Shown: positions 1-9,443 of the stretch, in pieces
How positions within the stretch are numbered: the first letter of the stretch is position 1
Layout of the letters: each line of letters opens with the position of its first letter
Assembly (NCBI GenBank): GCA_046350255.1
Contig: JAXMAV010000003.1
Span: 456,770 to 520,769 of the forward strand
Length of the DNA: 64,000 nt
Direction: 5' to 3'
Source of the DNA: CALDUY01 sp046350255
Lineage (GTDB): Bacteria > Planctomycetota > Planctomycetia > Gemmatales > Gemmataceae
Position numbers and translations under genes: made by a program
The notes under the pieces: generated by a model
Told to the model about the DNA's origin: nothing
The model's input: only the letters and a program-made list of their open reading frames with translations
Database searches by the model: none

Positions 1-699
1 GGCGTAGCCCGCGACGTCGAGCCAGTGTCGCCCCCAGCGCTCGCCATGCTGCGGCGAGGCCAGCAGACGTTCCACCTGCTCCTCGTAGGTACCGACCGCA
101 TCACTCAGCGGCGGCAAACCGACCAGGTCGAACGCCAGCCGGCGTTGCAGAGTGGCGCGGTCGGCCTCGGGGGCGAACCCGAGTCCCTTCTCCTCGAGCC
201 GGGCCAGCAGGAAGGCATCGACCGGATTGCGCACGCGCTCCTTCTGACGCACCACCGGGACCGCCGGACGCACGATGGGCCGAAACGCCCAGAAGTTGCG
301 CTCCTCGTCACTGAAATGGACGCCTGGTGCCAGCTTCTCCGGCTCGGGTTTGGTGACGACGGCACCCTGCGCGATCCAGTCGCGCAGCAACCCGACCTCG
401 GCCGGCGTCAGCTTGACCTTGCCCGGCGGCATGGTGTGCTCGCTGACGCGCTGGAAGACTATGCTCTGCTCAGGTTTGCCCGGCACGACGCTCGCGCCGT
501 TGTCGCCGCCCTGCACCATCAACCGCCGCAGCCGCAGGTCGAGCCCGCCGCGCAGCTTCTTCGCCTCGCCGTGACACTCCAGGCAGTGCGCCTTGAGCAA
601 CGGCCGGACGTGTTGCTCGAAGTTGAGCCGCGTGCCCGGAGGCGGGATGGGGGTGGCGCTGACCGACAACAGCACGAGGGCAGCAGGTAGGCTGGTCAT
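1..699 (-). CDS. PSCyt1/DUF1549 (planctomycete cytochrome c-type) protein, C-terminus off the left edge
   Basis: An open minus-strand frame runs from ATG at 699 to the window edge (233 codons visible). A short hydrophobic leader is followed by a PSCyt1 domain with the haem c motif CLECH at residues 39-43. Next come a typical TMPPGK segment (about residues 90-95) and the beginning of a DUF1549 domain (NPVDAFLLARLEEKG, about residue 163). In planctomycetes such proteins usually continue through DUF1549 and DUF1553 to 700-1,100 residues, so most of this gene is missing here. They are secreted and occur beside DUF1501 genes, as here: DUF1501 ends 79 bp upstream on the same strand, which suggests an operon. 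The enzymatic role is not established; extracellular redox or polymer breakdown is a common guess. Confidence 0.88.
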   Translation of the reverse strand, partial: MTSLPAALVLLSVSATPIPPPGTRLNFEQHVRPLLKAHCLECHGEAKKLRGGLDLRLRRLMVQGGDNGASVVPGKPEQSIVFQRVSEHTMPPGKVKLTPAEVGLLRDWIAQGAVVTKPEPEKLAPGVHFSDEERNFWAFRPIVRPAVPVVRQKERVRNPVDAFLLARLEEKGLGFAPEADRATLQRRLAFDLVGLPPLSDAVGTYEEQVERLLASPQHGERWGRHWLDVAGYA

Positions 700-778
700 G
701 AGGAAGGTCCAGCAAGGTGGGACGAAAACCGGGAGGGTAGATGTAGTGTACCCCAGCGAAGGCAGGCCTGTCCAGCGG

Positions 779-2167
779 TCAGACGATGGCGCGGATCACC
801 TGCCCCCGGCTGATGGCGACGGGTCGGTTCTGACTGTCGTGGACCTCGGTGCCCGGGTCGTAGCCCAGGCAGTGGTAGATGGTGGCGAGCAGATCGCGCG
901 CCTCGACGCGACCATCGAGAGGGTAGGCGGCCTGCTTGTCCGACATGCCGTGCACCACGCCACCCCGGATGCCTCCCCCGGCCAGCGCCAGCGAGAAGCA
1001 GTGCCCCCAGTGGTCGCGCCCGGCGTTGCCATTGAAGCGCGGCGTCCGGCCGAACTCGCCGAACCACACCACCAGCGTCTCGTCGAGCAATCCGCGCACA
1101 TCGAGATCTTCCAGCAGCGCCGAGAAGGCCTGATCCATGATCGGCATGAGCAGCGACTGCAGCGACTTGTTGTGCTGCCCGTGGGTGTCCCAGCCACCCT
1201 GGTTGGGCTGATCCTTGATGCGCGTCCAGTTGATCTGGACCAGCCCCACGCCCGCCTCGACCAACCGGCGCGCCAGCAGGCACGACTGGGCGAACCGGCT
1301 GGAGCCGTAGCGTTCGCGCAGGGCGGCAGGTTCGCGGCCGAGGTCGAACGCCTGCCGGGCCGCCGTCGAGTGCAGCAACTCGGTCGCCTTCTGCATGTGC
1401 CGCGAGAACGTCTCAACCACGCCGCCACGCTGCACTTCCTCGAAGTGGCGGTTGACCTGGTCGAGCAGGGTCCGCCGGCCATCGAAGCGCACGGCCGGAA
1501 TCTCGCCGGGCAGGCTCAGCGAGGGGACAGGCAACGCCGGGTCCGAGGGGTCGCAGTGGATCAGCCAGGGGTTATAGCGCGCGCCGAGGAAGCCGGCATC
1601 CTGCCCCGGCCAGGGGAAGTTGCCGTCGTTCCAGATGTGCTCCGGCAGCGTGACCGCGGCAGGCAGCTGGCCCGTGTCGTTCCGCAGCGCCCGCAGCACC
1701 GCACCCATCGCCGGCCAGTTGTTGGGCGGCTTCGGCGTGGCACTTTCCTGGTTGAGCGGCACGTGCGGCACGCCCGTCAGCATCTGGTAACCGCTGGACG
1801 AGTGGGCGTTGTCGTTGGTCGCCACCGCCCGCAGCACCGCGATCTTGTCGGTCAACCGGGCGGTGCGCGGCATCAGCTCGCCGACGCGCAACCCGGGCGT
1901 CCGCGTGGCGATGGTGCCGAACTGCCCACGGATCTCGGCCGGCGCCAGTGGCTTGGGGTCCCACGTCTCGTGCTGCGGGGGTCCCCCAACCAGCCCAAAG
2001 ACGATGACCGACCGGGCCCGACCGCGCCGGGCGGGCGCAGCCTGGGCGCGCGTGGCCAGCAACTGGTCGAGGGTGAGGCCCCCCAGACCGATGCCGCCCA
2101 GCCGCAGCCACTCGCGGCGGGTAATACCATCACAGAATGTCCGACCCGGGTCGAGAATGCGTAGCAT
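779..2167 (-). CDS. DUF1501 domain protein, Tat-exported
   Basis: A 462-aa protein with a twin-arginine leader (ITRREWLRLGGIGLGG, about residues 15-30) followed by the DUF1501 fold. Recognisable landmarks are VIVFGLVGGPPQHETWDPK, the DNDAHSS-like NDNAHSSSGYQMLTG segment, GGWDTHGQHN and the C-terminal VVWFGEFGRTPRFN...GRDHWGHCFS stretch. DUF1501 belongs to the alkaline phosphatase/sulfatase-like superfamily, and the conserved His and Asp residues in these segments are consistent with metal binding. Exact substrates are unknown. The gene precedes the PSCyt1/DUF1549 gene on the same strand; this pairing recurs throughout Planctomycetes. Start choice: ATG at 2167 puts the twin Arg at about residues 17-18, as expected for a Tat signal. 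Confidence 0.92.
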   Translation of the reverse strand: MLRILDPGRTFCDGITRREWLRLGGIGLGGLTLDQLLATRAQAAPARRGRARSVIVFGLVGGPPQHETWDPKPLAPAEIRGQFGTIATRTPGLRVGELMPRTARLTDKIAVLRAVATNDNAHSSSGYQMLTGVPHVPLNQESATPKPPNNWPAMGAVLRALRNDTGQLPAAVTLPEHIWNDGNFPWPGQDAGFLGARYNPWLIHCDPSDPALPVPSLSLPGEIPAVRFDGRRTLLDQVNRHFEEVQRGGVVETFSRHMQKATELLHSTAARQAFDLGREPAALRERYGSSRFAQSCLLARRLVEAGVGLVQINWTRIKDQPNQGGWDTHGQHNKSLQSLLMPIMDQAFSALLEDLDVRGLLDETLVVWFGEFGRTPRFNGNAGRDHWGHCFSLALAGGGIRGGVVHGMSDKQAAYPLDGRVEARDLLATIYHCLGYDPGTEVHDSQNRPVAISRGQVIRAIV

Positions 2168-2307
2168 GGCGGGATTCTCGGAGAGAGCGAGGCGGTAGGA
2201 GGTAGTATCCTAACATCCCACCCGCCCCGTGTCACTCACGATCCTCTCGCCCGTCTGCGCGACTCTCCAGGTGCTCACGCATCCCGACTCGCCGCCGAAC
2301 AGTCCAC

Positions 2308-2772
2308 TCAGTTGCGGCCCGGCACGCCCTCCACCGCCTCGGGCGGCTTCGTGACCGCCGGCAGGCGGATCTCGGGAAGCTGGTTCGTCCCCGATTTGAT
2401 CTGGACGGTCAGCTTCGAGTGGACCCCGCTGTACCAGCCCAGCAGACGGTCCTCGTCCGTGGCTTCCGCACCCGGTTCGGGCTCCTTGATCCACAGCAGC
2501 ACCACCTGGTAGCCTCCCTCGGCCGCTCCATCGGTCTTCGAGTAGGTGCCCAGGGTGAATCGGCCATCCGGCCCAGTCACCCCGTGGGGATTGGTCGGGA
2601 CCTCCGGCACCATCGGCGCGCTGGTCGGCAGCAGAAAGACCTGAACACCCGCTGCTGGTTTGCCGTCGTAGAAGATCCGCCCCTCGACGGGGTGAGTCGG
2701 AATCGGCCCTTTGTTCCCGGCACAGCCCACCAGGGCCAGCCCCAGCAGGGCTGGCCACATCAGTCGTTTCAT
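2308..2772 (-). CDS. Lipoprotein with carboxypeptidase-regulatory-like fold
   Basis: A 154-aa protein with a lipoprotein signal (MKRLMWPALLGLALVGC, lipobox LVGC with Cys17). The mature part resembles the small transthyretin/carboxypeptidase-regulatory-like lipoproteins that accompany DUF1559 genes in planctomycetes: VEGRIFYDGKPAAGVQVFL, then GVTGPDGRFTLGTY. It lies 19 bp downstream of a DUF1559 gene on the same strand, so it is probably co-transcribed. The location would be membrane-anchored on the outer face. The function is unknown; this is a family-level description only. Confidence 0.8.
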   Translation of the reverse strand: MKRLMWPALLGLALVGCAGNKGPIPTHPVEGRIFYDGKPAAGVQVFLLPTSAPMVPEVPTNPHGVTGPDGRFTLGTYSKTDGAAEGGYQVVLLWIKEPEPGAEATDEDRLLGWYSGVHSKLTVQIKSGTNQLPEIRLPAVTKPPEAVEGVPGRN

Positions 2773-2791
2773 CGCGTCGCCCTTCTCTCGC

Positions 2792-3748
2792 TCAGAAATT
2801 GCCCGGGACGATGTCGTTGCCGTTCCGCGTGATCATCTTCACGAACACACGCATGCTCGTGCTGGCGGGGATGAATCGGACCGAGCCATCGGCGAACACG
2901 TGGTTGGCGCCACCGGAATGGAACGAGTAGACCTCGTTGCCGTTGTGGCAGTTAGTGTGGCACGGTCCAGGCGAGGTGGTATCCGCCACGGACACCGAGC
3001 CGTGGACGATGTACTCGCAGTCGTGGTCGGCCCAGCCGCCATCGGTCGAACCCTGAGTGGTGACCAGCCGACCGCCCTGGTAGAAATCGGGTCGGCCCGC
3101 ACACTCGGACAGCATCATCGTGTTCGAGGTGCCATCACGGATCTCGGGAATCGACCAGGTCTTGTTGGCCTCGAGGATGCCACCCCGGGCCACGCACACG
3201 TCGGCGAAGCCGGCCCCTTCCAGGGCGCTACTGTAGGCGTTGTTCGGCGCGTAGTCGCCCGCTGCCGCCTGGATGGCCACTCCGCCGACCGTCTTCTGGT
3301 TCATGCGGTTGTTGCCAGAAACCGAGGGGCAGAGGAAGGTCTTGACCTGCGTCTCGCGGACGACCTGGTTGGCCGCTGCCGCCCAGTTCTGGTTACGGTC
3401 GTAGAGCTTCGCCAGGTTGTCCTGCTCGATGTAGGGCAGGACGAAGATGGCCCAGCTGTGGTTGACCGCATTGGCCGTCACGCCCAGCCGGGTGTAGAAG
3501 ACGCCGACGGTGCCGCTGGTAGGCGACCGCAGCGCACCGGGCGGGAAGTAGCCGAACGTCCCCTCGAAGTTGTTCAGCCCCAGGCCAATCTGCTTGAGGT
3601 TGTTCTGACACTGCATGCGCGCTGCCGCCTCGCGCACCTTTTGCACGGCGGGAAGCAACAGCCCGATCAGCACGGCGATGATGGCGATGACCACGAGCAG
3701 CTCGATCAGCGTGAAGCCGCGTCGTGGGGTCCAGGTTCGAGTCATCAT
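2792..3748 (-). CDS. DUF1559 protein with type IV prepilin-like N-terminus
   Basis: 318 aa. The N-terminus RRGFTLIELLVVIAIIAVLI is a class III-type prepilin cleavage/methylation site plus hydrophobic helix (about residues 9-35). It is followed by the DUF1559 signature LLPAVQKVREAAARMQC and NNLKQIGLGLNNF. The C-terminal part has the usual FHSGGANHVFADGSVRFI motif. DUF1559 proteins are a large planctomycete paralogous family with a pseudopilin N-terminus and unknown role, presumably surface-exposed. A second paralogue lies 39 bp upstream and a lipoprotein directly downstream on the same strand, so the three probably form an operon. Confidence 0.92.
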   Translation of the reverse strand: MMTRTWTPRRGFTLIELLVVIAIIAVLIGLLLPAVQKVREAAARMQCQNNLKQIGLGLNNFEGTFGYFPPGALRSPTSGTVGVFYTRLGVTANAVNHSWAIFVLPYIEQDNLAKLYDRNQNWAAAANQVVRETQVKTFLCPSVSGNNRMNQKTVGGVAIQAAAGDYAPNNAYSSALEGAGFADVCVARGGILEANKTWSIPEIRDGTSNTMMLSECAGRPDFYQGGRLVTTQGSTDGGWADHDCEYIVHGSVSVADTTSPGPCHTNCHNGNEVYSFHSGGANHVFADGSVRFIPASTSMRVFVKMITRNGNDIVPGNF

Positions 3749-3787
3749 GATTCTCTCTGAGAGGATGAATGAATGGGCGAAGCGGCA

Positions 3788-4684
3788 CTAGAAATCGATC
3801 GAGATCACCTCGCCGTCGTTGATCAGGCAGAGACGCATCCAGTTCGTTGCGTCGATGCCGTAGCGGATGGCGCGCACCGATCCGTCGCCGAGGACGGCGT
3901 TGAACACCCCGGGGTGCGAGCTACCGAAGCGGACCGACCAGAAGGTGGCCTTGGTGCTGTCCGGGTGACGATCATCCGATTCGGGGACAGCCTCGCCGAA
4001 GCGGACGTGATCCTGATCCCAGCCGGAGTTGTTCCAGATCTCGTTGTCGCCGCCTGCGGAACCCAGCACGGTCGAATGAATCTGCTTCTCGGCGACGAGG
4101 ATGGTGTTCGACAGACCGTCGGTCACGTCGGTCATGCGGCGGTACTGCTCGATGGGGGCGTTGGCCGCCTTGGCCGAGGTAGGATTGATCCACTGCCGGA
4201 TCATCATGCCCTGGCGTCCCTCGTCTGCCATGTTGCGACCGCCGTTGCCCGCGTAATCGCAGCGCGCCCCGTTCGAGTACGCCGTCGGCTGCCGCCGCGT
4301 CGGGCAGTAGTAGGTCTTGATCACCGACTGCGCCACCGCCGTGTTCCCCGCCGAGGTGTCCGGCAGCTTGAACACGTTCTCCTGCTCGATGTACGGCGTC
4401 AGGTAGAACATCCACGTCCACCCCACCCGGCTGGTGGCCGAGCAACAGTTCGTGTTCGGCCCATCCGACCCGGCGTTGGGGAAGACCTGGTAGGTGTCGT
4501 GGTAGTTGTGGCAGGCCAGGCCGATCTGCTTGAGATTGTTGGTGCACTGCATGCGGGCGGCAGCCTCACGCACCTTCTGCACGGCAGGAAGCAACAGCCC
4601 GATCAACACGGCGATGATGGCAATGACGACGAGTAGCTCGATCAGCGTGAACGCCAACCGGCGACGAACGGAGGTAACAGTCAT
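3788..4684 (-). CDS. DUF1559 protein with type IV prepilin-like N-terminus (paralogue)
   Basis: 298 aa. It has the prepilin motif RLAFTLIELLVVIAIIAVLI, then LLPAVQKVREAAARMQC and NNLKQIGLACHNY, as in the neighbouring paralogue. The middle differs, and the C-terminal FGSSHPGVFNAVLGDGSVRAI matches the family's HPGGVN/DGSVR motif. The N-terminal 60 residues are nearly identical in the two genes while the rest has diverged, consistent with an old duplication under constraint at the processing and assembly helix. It is the first gene of the presumed minus-strand operon, with no gene closer than the divergent kinase gene at 4920. Confidence 0.92.
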   Translation of the reverse strand: MTVTSVRRRLAFTLIELLVVIAIIAVLIGLLLPAVQKVREAAARMQCTNNLKQIGLACHNYHDTYQVFPNAGSDGPNTNCCSATSRVGWTWMFYLTPYIEQENVFKLPDTSAGNTAVAQSVIKTYYCPTRRQPTAYSNGARCDYAGNGGRNMADEGRQGMMIRQWINPTSAKAANAPIEQYRRMTDVTDGLSNTILVAEKQIHSTVLGSAGGDNEIWNNSGWDQDHVRFGEAVPESDDRHPDSTKATFWSVRFGSSHPGVFNAVLGDGSVRAIRYGIDATNWMRLCLINDGEVISIDF

Positions 4685-4919
4685 GGGAGAAACCTCGACA
4701 GAGTGACCCTTCCGGAATCCAACAGGCAGACCACAAGGCGGGTAGGGCTGGTGGGCACATTGAATGGTTTACCCATCAACGATGAGTGATTGATGAACGG
4801 CGCGTAAAGATGTCGAGAGACGTGGGGAGCCGAGTGTCCTCATTTATTCCCTGACCAGGAAACTCCTCCTCAAGGTAGAATGGCACCCAGCTCATGCCCT
4901 CCTCCGGAGATCCGCCTCC

Positions 4920-7784
4920 ATGTCGTCCGAACGCCATCTCCTGTTGGGGCTGCTCGCGCTCCAGCTCCGGTTGATCACATCCGATCAACTCGTGGCCGGG
5001 CTCCAGGTCTGGCTGGCCAATCCCGACGAACCGCTGAGCGCTATCCTCCAGCGCCAGCAGGCGTTAACTCCGCGCGACCTGCCCATACTGGAGGCGCTCG
5101 CCGAGCAGCACCAGCTCGAGCAGGAGCCCACCCCCATCCGCGCCACCGACTCCCTGCCATCGCTGGTGCCTCCGCTGCCGACAGGAGTGCTCACCTCCCC
5201 GCCAGGGCACACCAGTACACCACCCTCTTCGGGGCGGTATCGCCCGTTGCGCGAGCACGCGCGCGGCGGACTCGGCGCCGTCTTCCTGGCGCTCGACGAG
5301 GAGCTGCAACGCCAGGTCGCTCTCAAGCAGATCCAGCCGCAACTTGCGCATGAACCGCAGTGTCGTTCGCGATTCGTCCGCGAGGCGCGCGTCACCGCGC
5401 TGCTCGAACATCCCGGCGTCGTCCCCGTGCATGGTCTGGGAAGCGATGCAGATGGTCAGCTGTTCTACGCCATGCGCTTCATCCAGGGCGAAAGTTACGA
5501 GCAGGCCATTCGCCAGTTCCACGCGGCCGATGCCACCCCACGCGATCCCGGCGAACGCAGCCTGGCCCTGCGCGGTCTGCTCACGCGATTCGTCAGTGTG
5601 TGCCAGACACTCGCCTATGCCCACGCGCGCGGCGTCATCCATCGCGACCTGAAGCCGGGCAACATCATGCTCGGCGAGTATGGTGAAACCCTGGTAGTGG
5701 ACTGGGGCCTGGCTGGCCTCCGCGCCGATGTCGCACCGGCGGCGGGCGAGTCGCCCACGCCCGTGCAGCTTCCCGACGACGACCTCACCCGGACCCGTCT
5801 GGGTAGCGCCCTGGGCACACCAGCCTTCATGCCGCCCGAGCAGGCGCGCGGCGAGTTCGACCGTGTCGGCGCGGCCAGCGACATCTTCGCCCTGGGCGCC
5901 ACGCTGTACATGGTGCTGACCGGCAAGCCGCCCTATCGCGGCTCCGAGGCGCTGGCCCAGGCGCGCGAGGGCCGCGTCCCCCCGCCGCGCCAGCTTCGTC
6001 CCGACGTGCCGCGCGCGCTCGAAGCCATCTGCCTGAAGGCGCTCGATCCGCTGCCCGGCGAACGCTACGGCAACGCCCGGTTGCTGGGCGAGGATGTCGA
6101 ACGCTGGCTCGCCGACGAACCCGTTAGCGCCTACCCCGATCCGCCCACGGTTCGGCTGCGCCGCTGGGCTCGCCGGCATCGCACGCTGGTCGCCAGCAGC
6201 GGCCTGCTCGTGTTACTCACCACCCTGGGCCTGGCTCTGGGTCTGTGGTTCGTACGGCAGGAACAGGCTCGCACCTCCGCCGCCCTGGTAGAATCCGAGA
6301 AGAACTTTGCCCTGGCGCGCCGGGCCGTCGATGAATCGCTGGACGTGGCTCGCAACGATCGGCTGCTCGACCGCCCCGATATGCTGTCGGTGCGGCGCAA
6401 GCTGCTTGAAAAAGCGCTGGGCTTCTACGAGGAGTTCGCGGCCCGCCGCCCCGACAGCGCCGGCGTCCAGGCCGGACAGGCCGAAACCTTCTTCCGCCTG
6501 GGGTCCATCTATCTGGCGCTGGGCCAGCGCGACCGGTCCGACGCCATTCTGGCCAAGGCGCTGCGTCTGGATGAAGCCGTTGCCGACGCCACACCCGACG
6601 ACGGCGCTCTCCGTTTCAAGATCGCGATGACGCGGCACAACCTGGCTGAGAACCAGTACCACCGCGGCAACCCCGAGCAAGCCCGGATCAGCTATCAGGA
6701 AGCCCGGCAACACCTCACCCCCCTGGTCGCCGAGTTCCCCAACCAGACACACTACGCCGTGCGACTGGGCACCACGCTGCTGGGCCTGGTCAACGCGCTG
6801 GAGGCCACCGAGCGCAATGATGAGGCATCACAGGTGCGTGGGGAGGCCATCGCACTGGTGACGGGGCTGGTGCACGACCACCCCAACCAGGCTGAGCCGA
6901 AGAGGCTGCTGGGCGCGCTGTGGTACAACCGGGGGGTGCAGCAGGCAGACAAAGGAAAGGACCCAGCCGCGCTGGAGGCATTCGAGAAGGCCCGCCACCT
7001 GCAAAGCTCTCTGGTCCAGCGGCATCCCCAGTTCATGGAGTATCGTGTGGATCTGGCCCGGACTCTGAACAGCTTCGCGGCGGCCTTCCTCAGAGAGAAG
7101 AACTACTCCTCTGCGGCTCGCGCCTTCGCCGAGGCCATCCACCTGCAACAGAAAGTCGTCGCGCAAGATCCCAGCCCCGAGAACCGTCGCTGGCTGGCGT
7201 CGTACCACATGAACCTCGCCATCACGAACCAGAAGCAGGAACGTCTCGCCGCCGCACGCGACGAGTACGAGTTAGCCCTGGCCGCACTGGTCGAAGAATC
7301 CCCCGAGACACTGCCCCTCCGCACCAAGGCCCCCGAGCTGCACTCCTACCTGTCCACCATGCTGAGCCGGCTCAACGGGCACGAAGAGGAGGCCGCCCGA
7401 CACGCCGCCGCCGCGGCCCAGCAGTGGCAGCGCCTCATCGATCGGGGCGACCTACCGACCACGGTCAGCGCCAAAGTACAGGCCGGGTTTCACCTGCAGG
7501 TCCGGTACCTGCAGCGCTTTGGACGTTATCGCCAGGCCGCCGCCGTCTGGGCCCGGGCAGCCTCGCAGTTGCGCCCCGGGCGCGAACCCCTGGCCGTGAG
7601 CGAGAAGCGCGCATCGGTCTGGGCCGCCCAGGCGGTGCAACTGCTGCGCCAGGGCGCCGCCGCGGGTGCCTTCGCCAGCAGGGCGGCCCAGGAAGGTCTG
7701 GACACCGACCCCGACCTCGCCTTCCTGCGCGACCGCCCCGACTACCTCGCCTTTCGCGCCAGCCTGCCCGACCGCAAGCCCTGA
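4920..7784 (+). CDS. Membrane Ser/Thr protein kinase with C-terminal TPRs
   Basis: 954 aa. A helical N-terminal region of about 100 residues precedes a Hanks-type kinase domain (about residues 107-400). Landmarks are a degenerate Gly loop HARGGLGAVF, VALKQI with the catalytic Lys, VIHRDLKPGNIML and GTPAFMPPEQARGE. The metal-binding motif reads DWG instead of DFG, common in planctomycete kinases. A transmembrane helix (about residues 421-445, LVLLTTLGLALGLWF) separates the cytoplasmic kinase from a long helical TPR region. A serial arrangement of kinase, membrane helix and sensor or scaffold repeats is typical of the phylum. The start ATG follows an AG-rich segment (CTCCGGAGA). The WD40 gene 91 bp downstream may be co-expressed. 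Substrates unknown. Confidence 0.93.
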   Translation: MSSERHLLLGLLALQLRLITSDQLVAGLQVWLANPDEPLSAILQRQQALTPRDLPILEALAEQHQLEQEPTPIRATDSLPSLVPPLPTGVLTSPPGHTSTPPSSGRYRPLREHARGGLGAVFLALDEELQRQVALKQIQPQLAHEPQCRSRFVREARVTALLEHPGVVPVHGLGSDADGQLFYAMRFIQGESYEQAIRQFHAADATPRDPGERSLALRGLLTRFVSVCQTLAYAHARGVIHRDLKPGNIMLGEYGETLVVDWGLAGLRADVAPAAGESPTPVQLPDDDLTRTRLGSALGTPAFMPPEQARGEFDRVGAASDIFALGATLYMVLTGKPPYRGSEALAQAREGRVPPPRQLRPDVPRALEAICLKALDPLPGERYGNARLLGEDVERWLADEPVSAYPDPPTVRLRRWARRHRTLVASSGLLVLLTTLGLALGLWFVRQEQARTSAALVESEKNFALARRAVDESLDVARNDRLLDRPDMLSVRRKLLEKALGFYEEFAARRPDSAGVQAGQAETFFRLGSIYLALGQRDRSDAILAKALRLDEAVADATPDDGALRFKIAMTRHNLAENQYHRGNPEQARISYQEARQHLTPLVAEFPNQTHYAVRLGTTLLGLVNALEATERNDEASQVRGEAIALVTGLVHDHPNQAEPKRLLGALWYNRGVQQADKGKDPAALEAFEKARHLQSSLVQRHPQFMEYRVDLARTLNSFAAAFLREKNYSSAARAFAEAIHLQQKVVAQDPSPENRRWLASYHMNLAITNQKQERLAAARDEYELALAALVEESPETLPLRTKAPELHSYLSTMLSRLNGHEEEAARHAAAAAQQWQRLIDRGDLPTTVSAKVQAGFHLQVRYLQRFGRYRQAAAVWARAASQLRPGREPLAVSEKRASVWAAQAVQLLRQGAAAGAFASRAAQEGLDTDPDLAFLRDRPDYLAFRASLPDRKP

Positions 7785-7875
7785 GCGCGTCCCGCGGCGA
7801 ATCCCGTTGCCGGACCGGGCAGCGCCTGTCATCATGAGGGGCACCATCCGACGCCGTTCGAGGAGTATAATCCCC

Positions 7876-9045
7876 ATGCACGCTCTGGTTCGTCTGGTAA
7901 TCGCGCTTGGTCTGCTCGTCGTGATCGTCCCGGCGCTGCTGGCGCAGGGAGAGGATCCCCAGATTGGCAAGCTGATCGAGCAGCTGGGCGACGACGAGTA
8001 CGACGTGCGCAAGGCCGCCGAGAAGAAGCTGAACGAACTCAGCGAGAAGGCGCTGGAGCCGCTGCGCAAGGCCGCTCGCGAGCATCTCGACGCCGACGTG
8101 CGGCTGCGGGCCATCGTGCTGTCCCGCGCCATCGAGAAAAGCCACTTCGGCGAGATTCGCGTGTTCCGCGGCCACACCGGCCACGTCCGCGACATCGCCC
8201 TAAGCCGGGACGGTAAACGGCTGCTCTCCGGCAGCATGGACTACACCGCCCGCCTGTGGGAGGTGGACACCGGCAAGGAGTTGAGCAAGTTCACCGGCCA
8301 CACCAACTGGGCCTGGGCGGTGGCGTTCACTCCCGACGAGAAGCTGGCCCTGTCGTCGGGCGCGCTGGACAAGACTGCCCGGTTGTGGGGCTTCGACGGC
8401 AAGGAGGTCCGCAAATTCGAAGGACTGGCCGGCCGCGCCTACGGCACCGACATCACGCCGGATGGCAAGGTGATCGCCCTGGGTGGAGCGGACACCGATA
8501 CCACCATCCGGATGTACGATGCCGCCACCGCGAAGGAGCTGCGCAAACTCGAGGGCCACACCGGCTGGGTCTGGCGCGTCAAGTTCTCGCCCGATGGCAA
8601 GAAGCTCGCCTCGGTGGGCTGCAACGACCGCAGCTTTCGCATCTGGGACGCCGAGAGTGGCAAACCGCTGGTCATCGGGGCCAACGCCCACGATGGCTTC
8701 GTCATCGGCCTGAGCTTCTCGCCCGACGGCAAGACGCTGCTGACCAGCGGCCGCGACCTGACCTGCCGGCTGTGGGATGTCGAAACCGGCAAGCTGCTGC
8801 GCAAGTACACCGGAGTCGCCGACCACGTCGAGGCGGTGGCGTTCTCGCCCGATGGCAAGCGCTTCCTGGCCGGCGAGACGCGGCTGGTCCACGTCTTCGA
8901 CGTCGAAACGGGCAAGATCGTCCATCGCTTCGAGGAACACACCGACCAGGTGATGGCCGTGGCCTGGACGCCCGACGGCAAACGCGCGCTATCCGCCGGC
9001 GCGGACAACACCGTGCGTCTGTGGGGTGTGCCGACCGCGAAGTAA
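7876..9045 (+). CDS. Secreted WD40 repeat protein with N-terminal HEAT-like segment
   Basis: 389 aa from ATG 7876, preceded by GAGGAG; upstream in-frame codons lack homology and a ribosome site. A signal peptide (MHALVRLVIALGLLVVIVPALLAQ) is followed by a helical segment typical of planctomycete proteins (LIEQLGDDEYDVRKAAEKKL, about residues 31-50) and then about seven WD40 blades. These show repeated GHTGHVRDIALSRDGKRLLSG-like and RLWEVDTGKEL-like units. The protein is probably a periplasmic or secreted beta-propeller scaffold. It follows the membrane kinase; a functional link is inferred from position only. Confidence 0.9.
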   Translation: MHALVRLVIALGLLVVIVPALLAQGEDPQIGKLIEQLGDDEYDVRKAAEKKLNELSEKALEPLRKAAREHLDADVRLRAIVLSRAIEKSHFGEIRVFRGHTGHVRDIALSRDGKRLLSGSMDYTARLWEVDTGKELSKFTGHTNWAWAVAFTPDEKLALSSGALDKTARLWGFDGKEVRKFEGLAGRAYGTDITPDGKVIALGGADTDTTIRMYDAATAKELRKLEGHTGWVWRVKFSPDGKKLASVGCNDRSFRIWDAESGKPLVIGANAHDGFVIGLSFSPDGKTLLTSGRDLTCRLWDVETGKLLRKYTGVADHVEAVAFSPDGKRFLAGETRLVHVFDVETGKIVHRFEEHTDQVMAVAWTPDGKRALSAGADNTVRLWGVPTAK

Positions 9046-9098
9046 GCCCGATCAAGTTCGCTGCCTGCGCTGCCGATAGGTAAGGTGTCGAATACGAC

Positions 9099-9169
9099 GG
9101 CCCCTTAGCCAAGCGGTAAGGCAGCGGATTGCAAATCCGCCACCCCCGGTTCAAATCCGGGAGGGGCCT
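9099..9169 (+). tRNA. tRNA-Cys (anticodon GCA)
   Basis: A cloverleaf can be drawn by eye. The acceptor stem is GGCCCCT/AGGGGCC with U73 as discriminator, the tRNA-Cys identity base. The D-stem is GCC/GGC, and the anticodon stem-loop is GCGGA-TTGCAAA-TCCGC with anticodon GCA. The T-arm is CCCGG-TTCAAAT-CCGGG. No CCA is encoded. A strong hairpin with a T-run follows 30 bp downstream. Confidence 0.96.
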
Positions 9170-9198
9170 CTTCGGAAAGTCCGTTCGTACCCGGACAG

Positions 9199-9246
9199 AG
9201 CAAGCCGCAGGTCATGACACGCTCATGGTCTGCGGCTTGCTTTTTG
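9199..9246 (+). terminator. Rho-independent terminator after tRNA-Cys
   Basis: A perfect 12-bp stem (AGCAAGCCGCAG with CTGCGGCTTGCT) encloses a loop of about 19 nt and runs into TTTTT. It most likely terminates the tRNA transcript. Confidence 0.85.
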
Positions 9247-9443
9247 TCTGGGCCCATTTCTGAATTCACCTACTCGCCACCTCTGTCCGCGTGCGACCTT
9301 GCCTGTCCTGGCGATTCTGGGGCGCTGGCCGACTCGCGATTTGCGCGCGGGATAGCTCGGCGAGGCACGCGACGCGCCGCCAGAGGGTATGCTTTGGCGC
9401 TCCACGTTCCCCCTACCCAGGATGACTCAGGGAGGCACCTCGC

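Noticed and set aside
593..2164. Long plus-strand ORF opposite the DUF1501 gene
   Set aside because: Arg/Gln/Val-rich translation with no domain; it is the complement shadow of the clear DUF1501 frame.
7866..7871. TATAAT just before the WD40 gene as a promoter
   Set aside because: It lies 4 bp before the ATG and overlaps the ribosome binding region, so it cannot serve this start as a normal -10 element.
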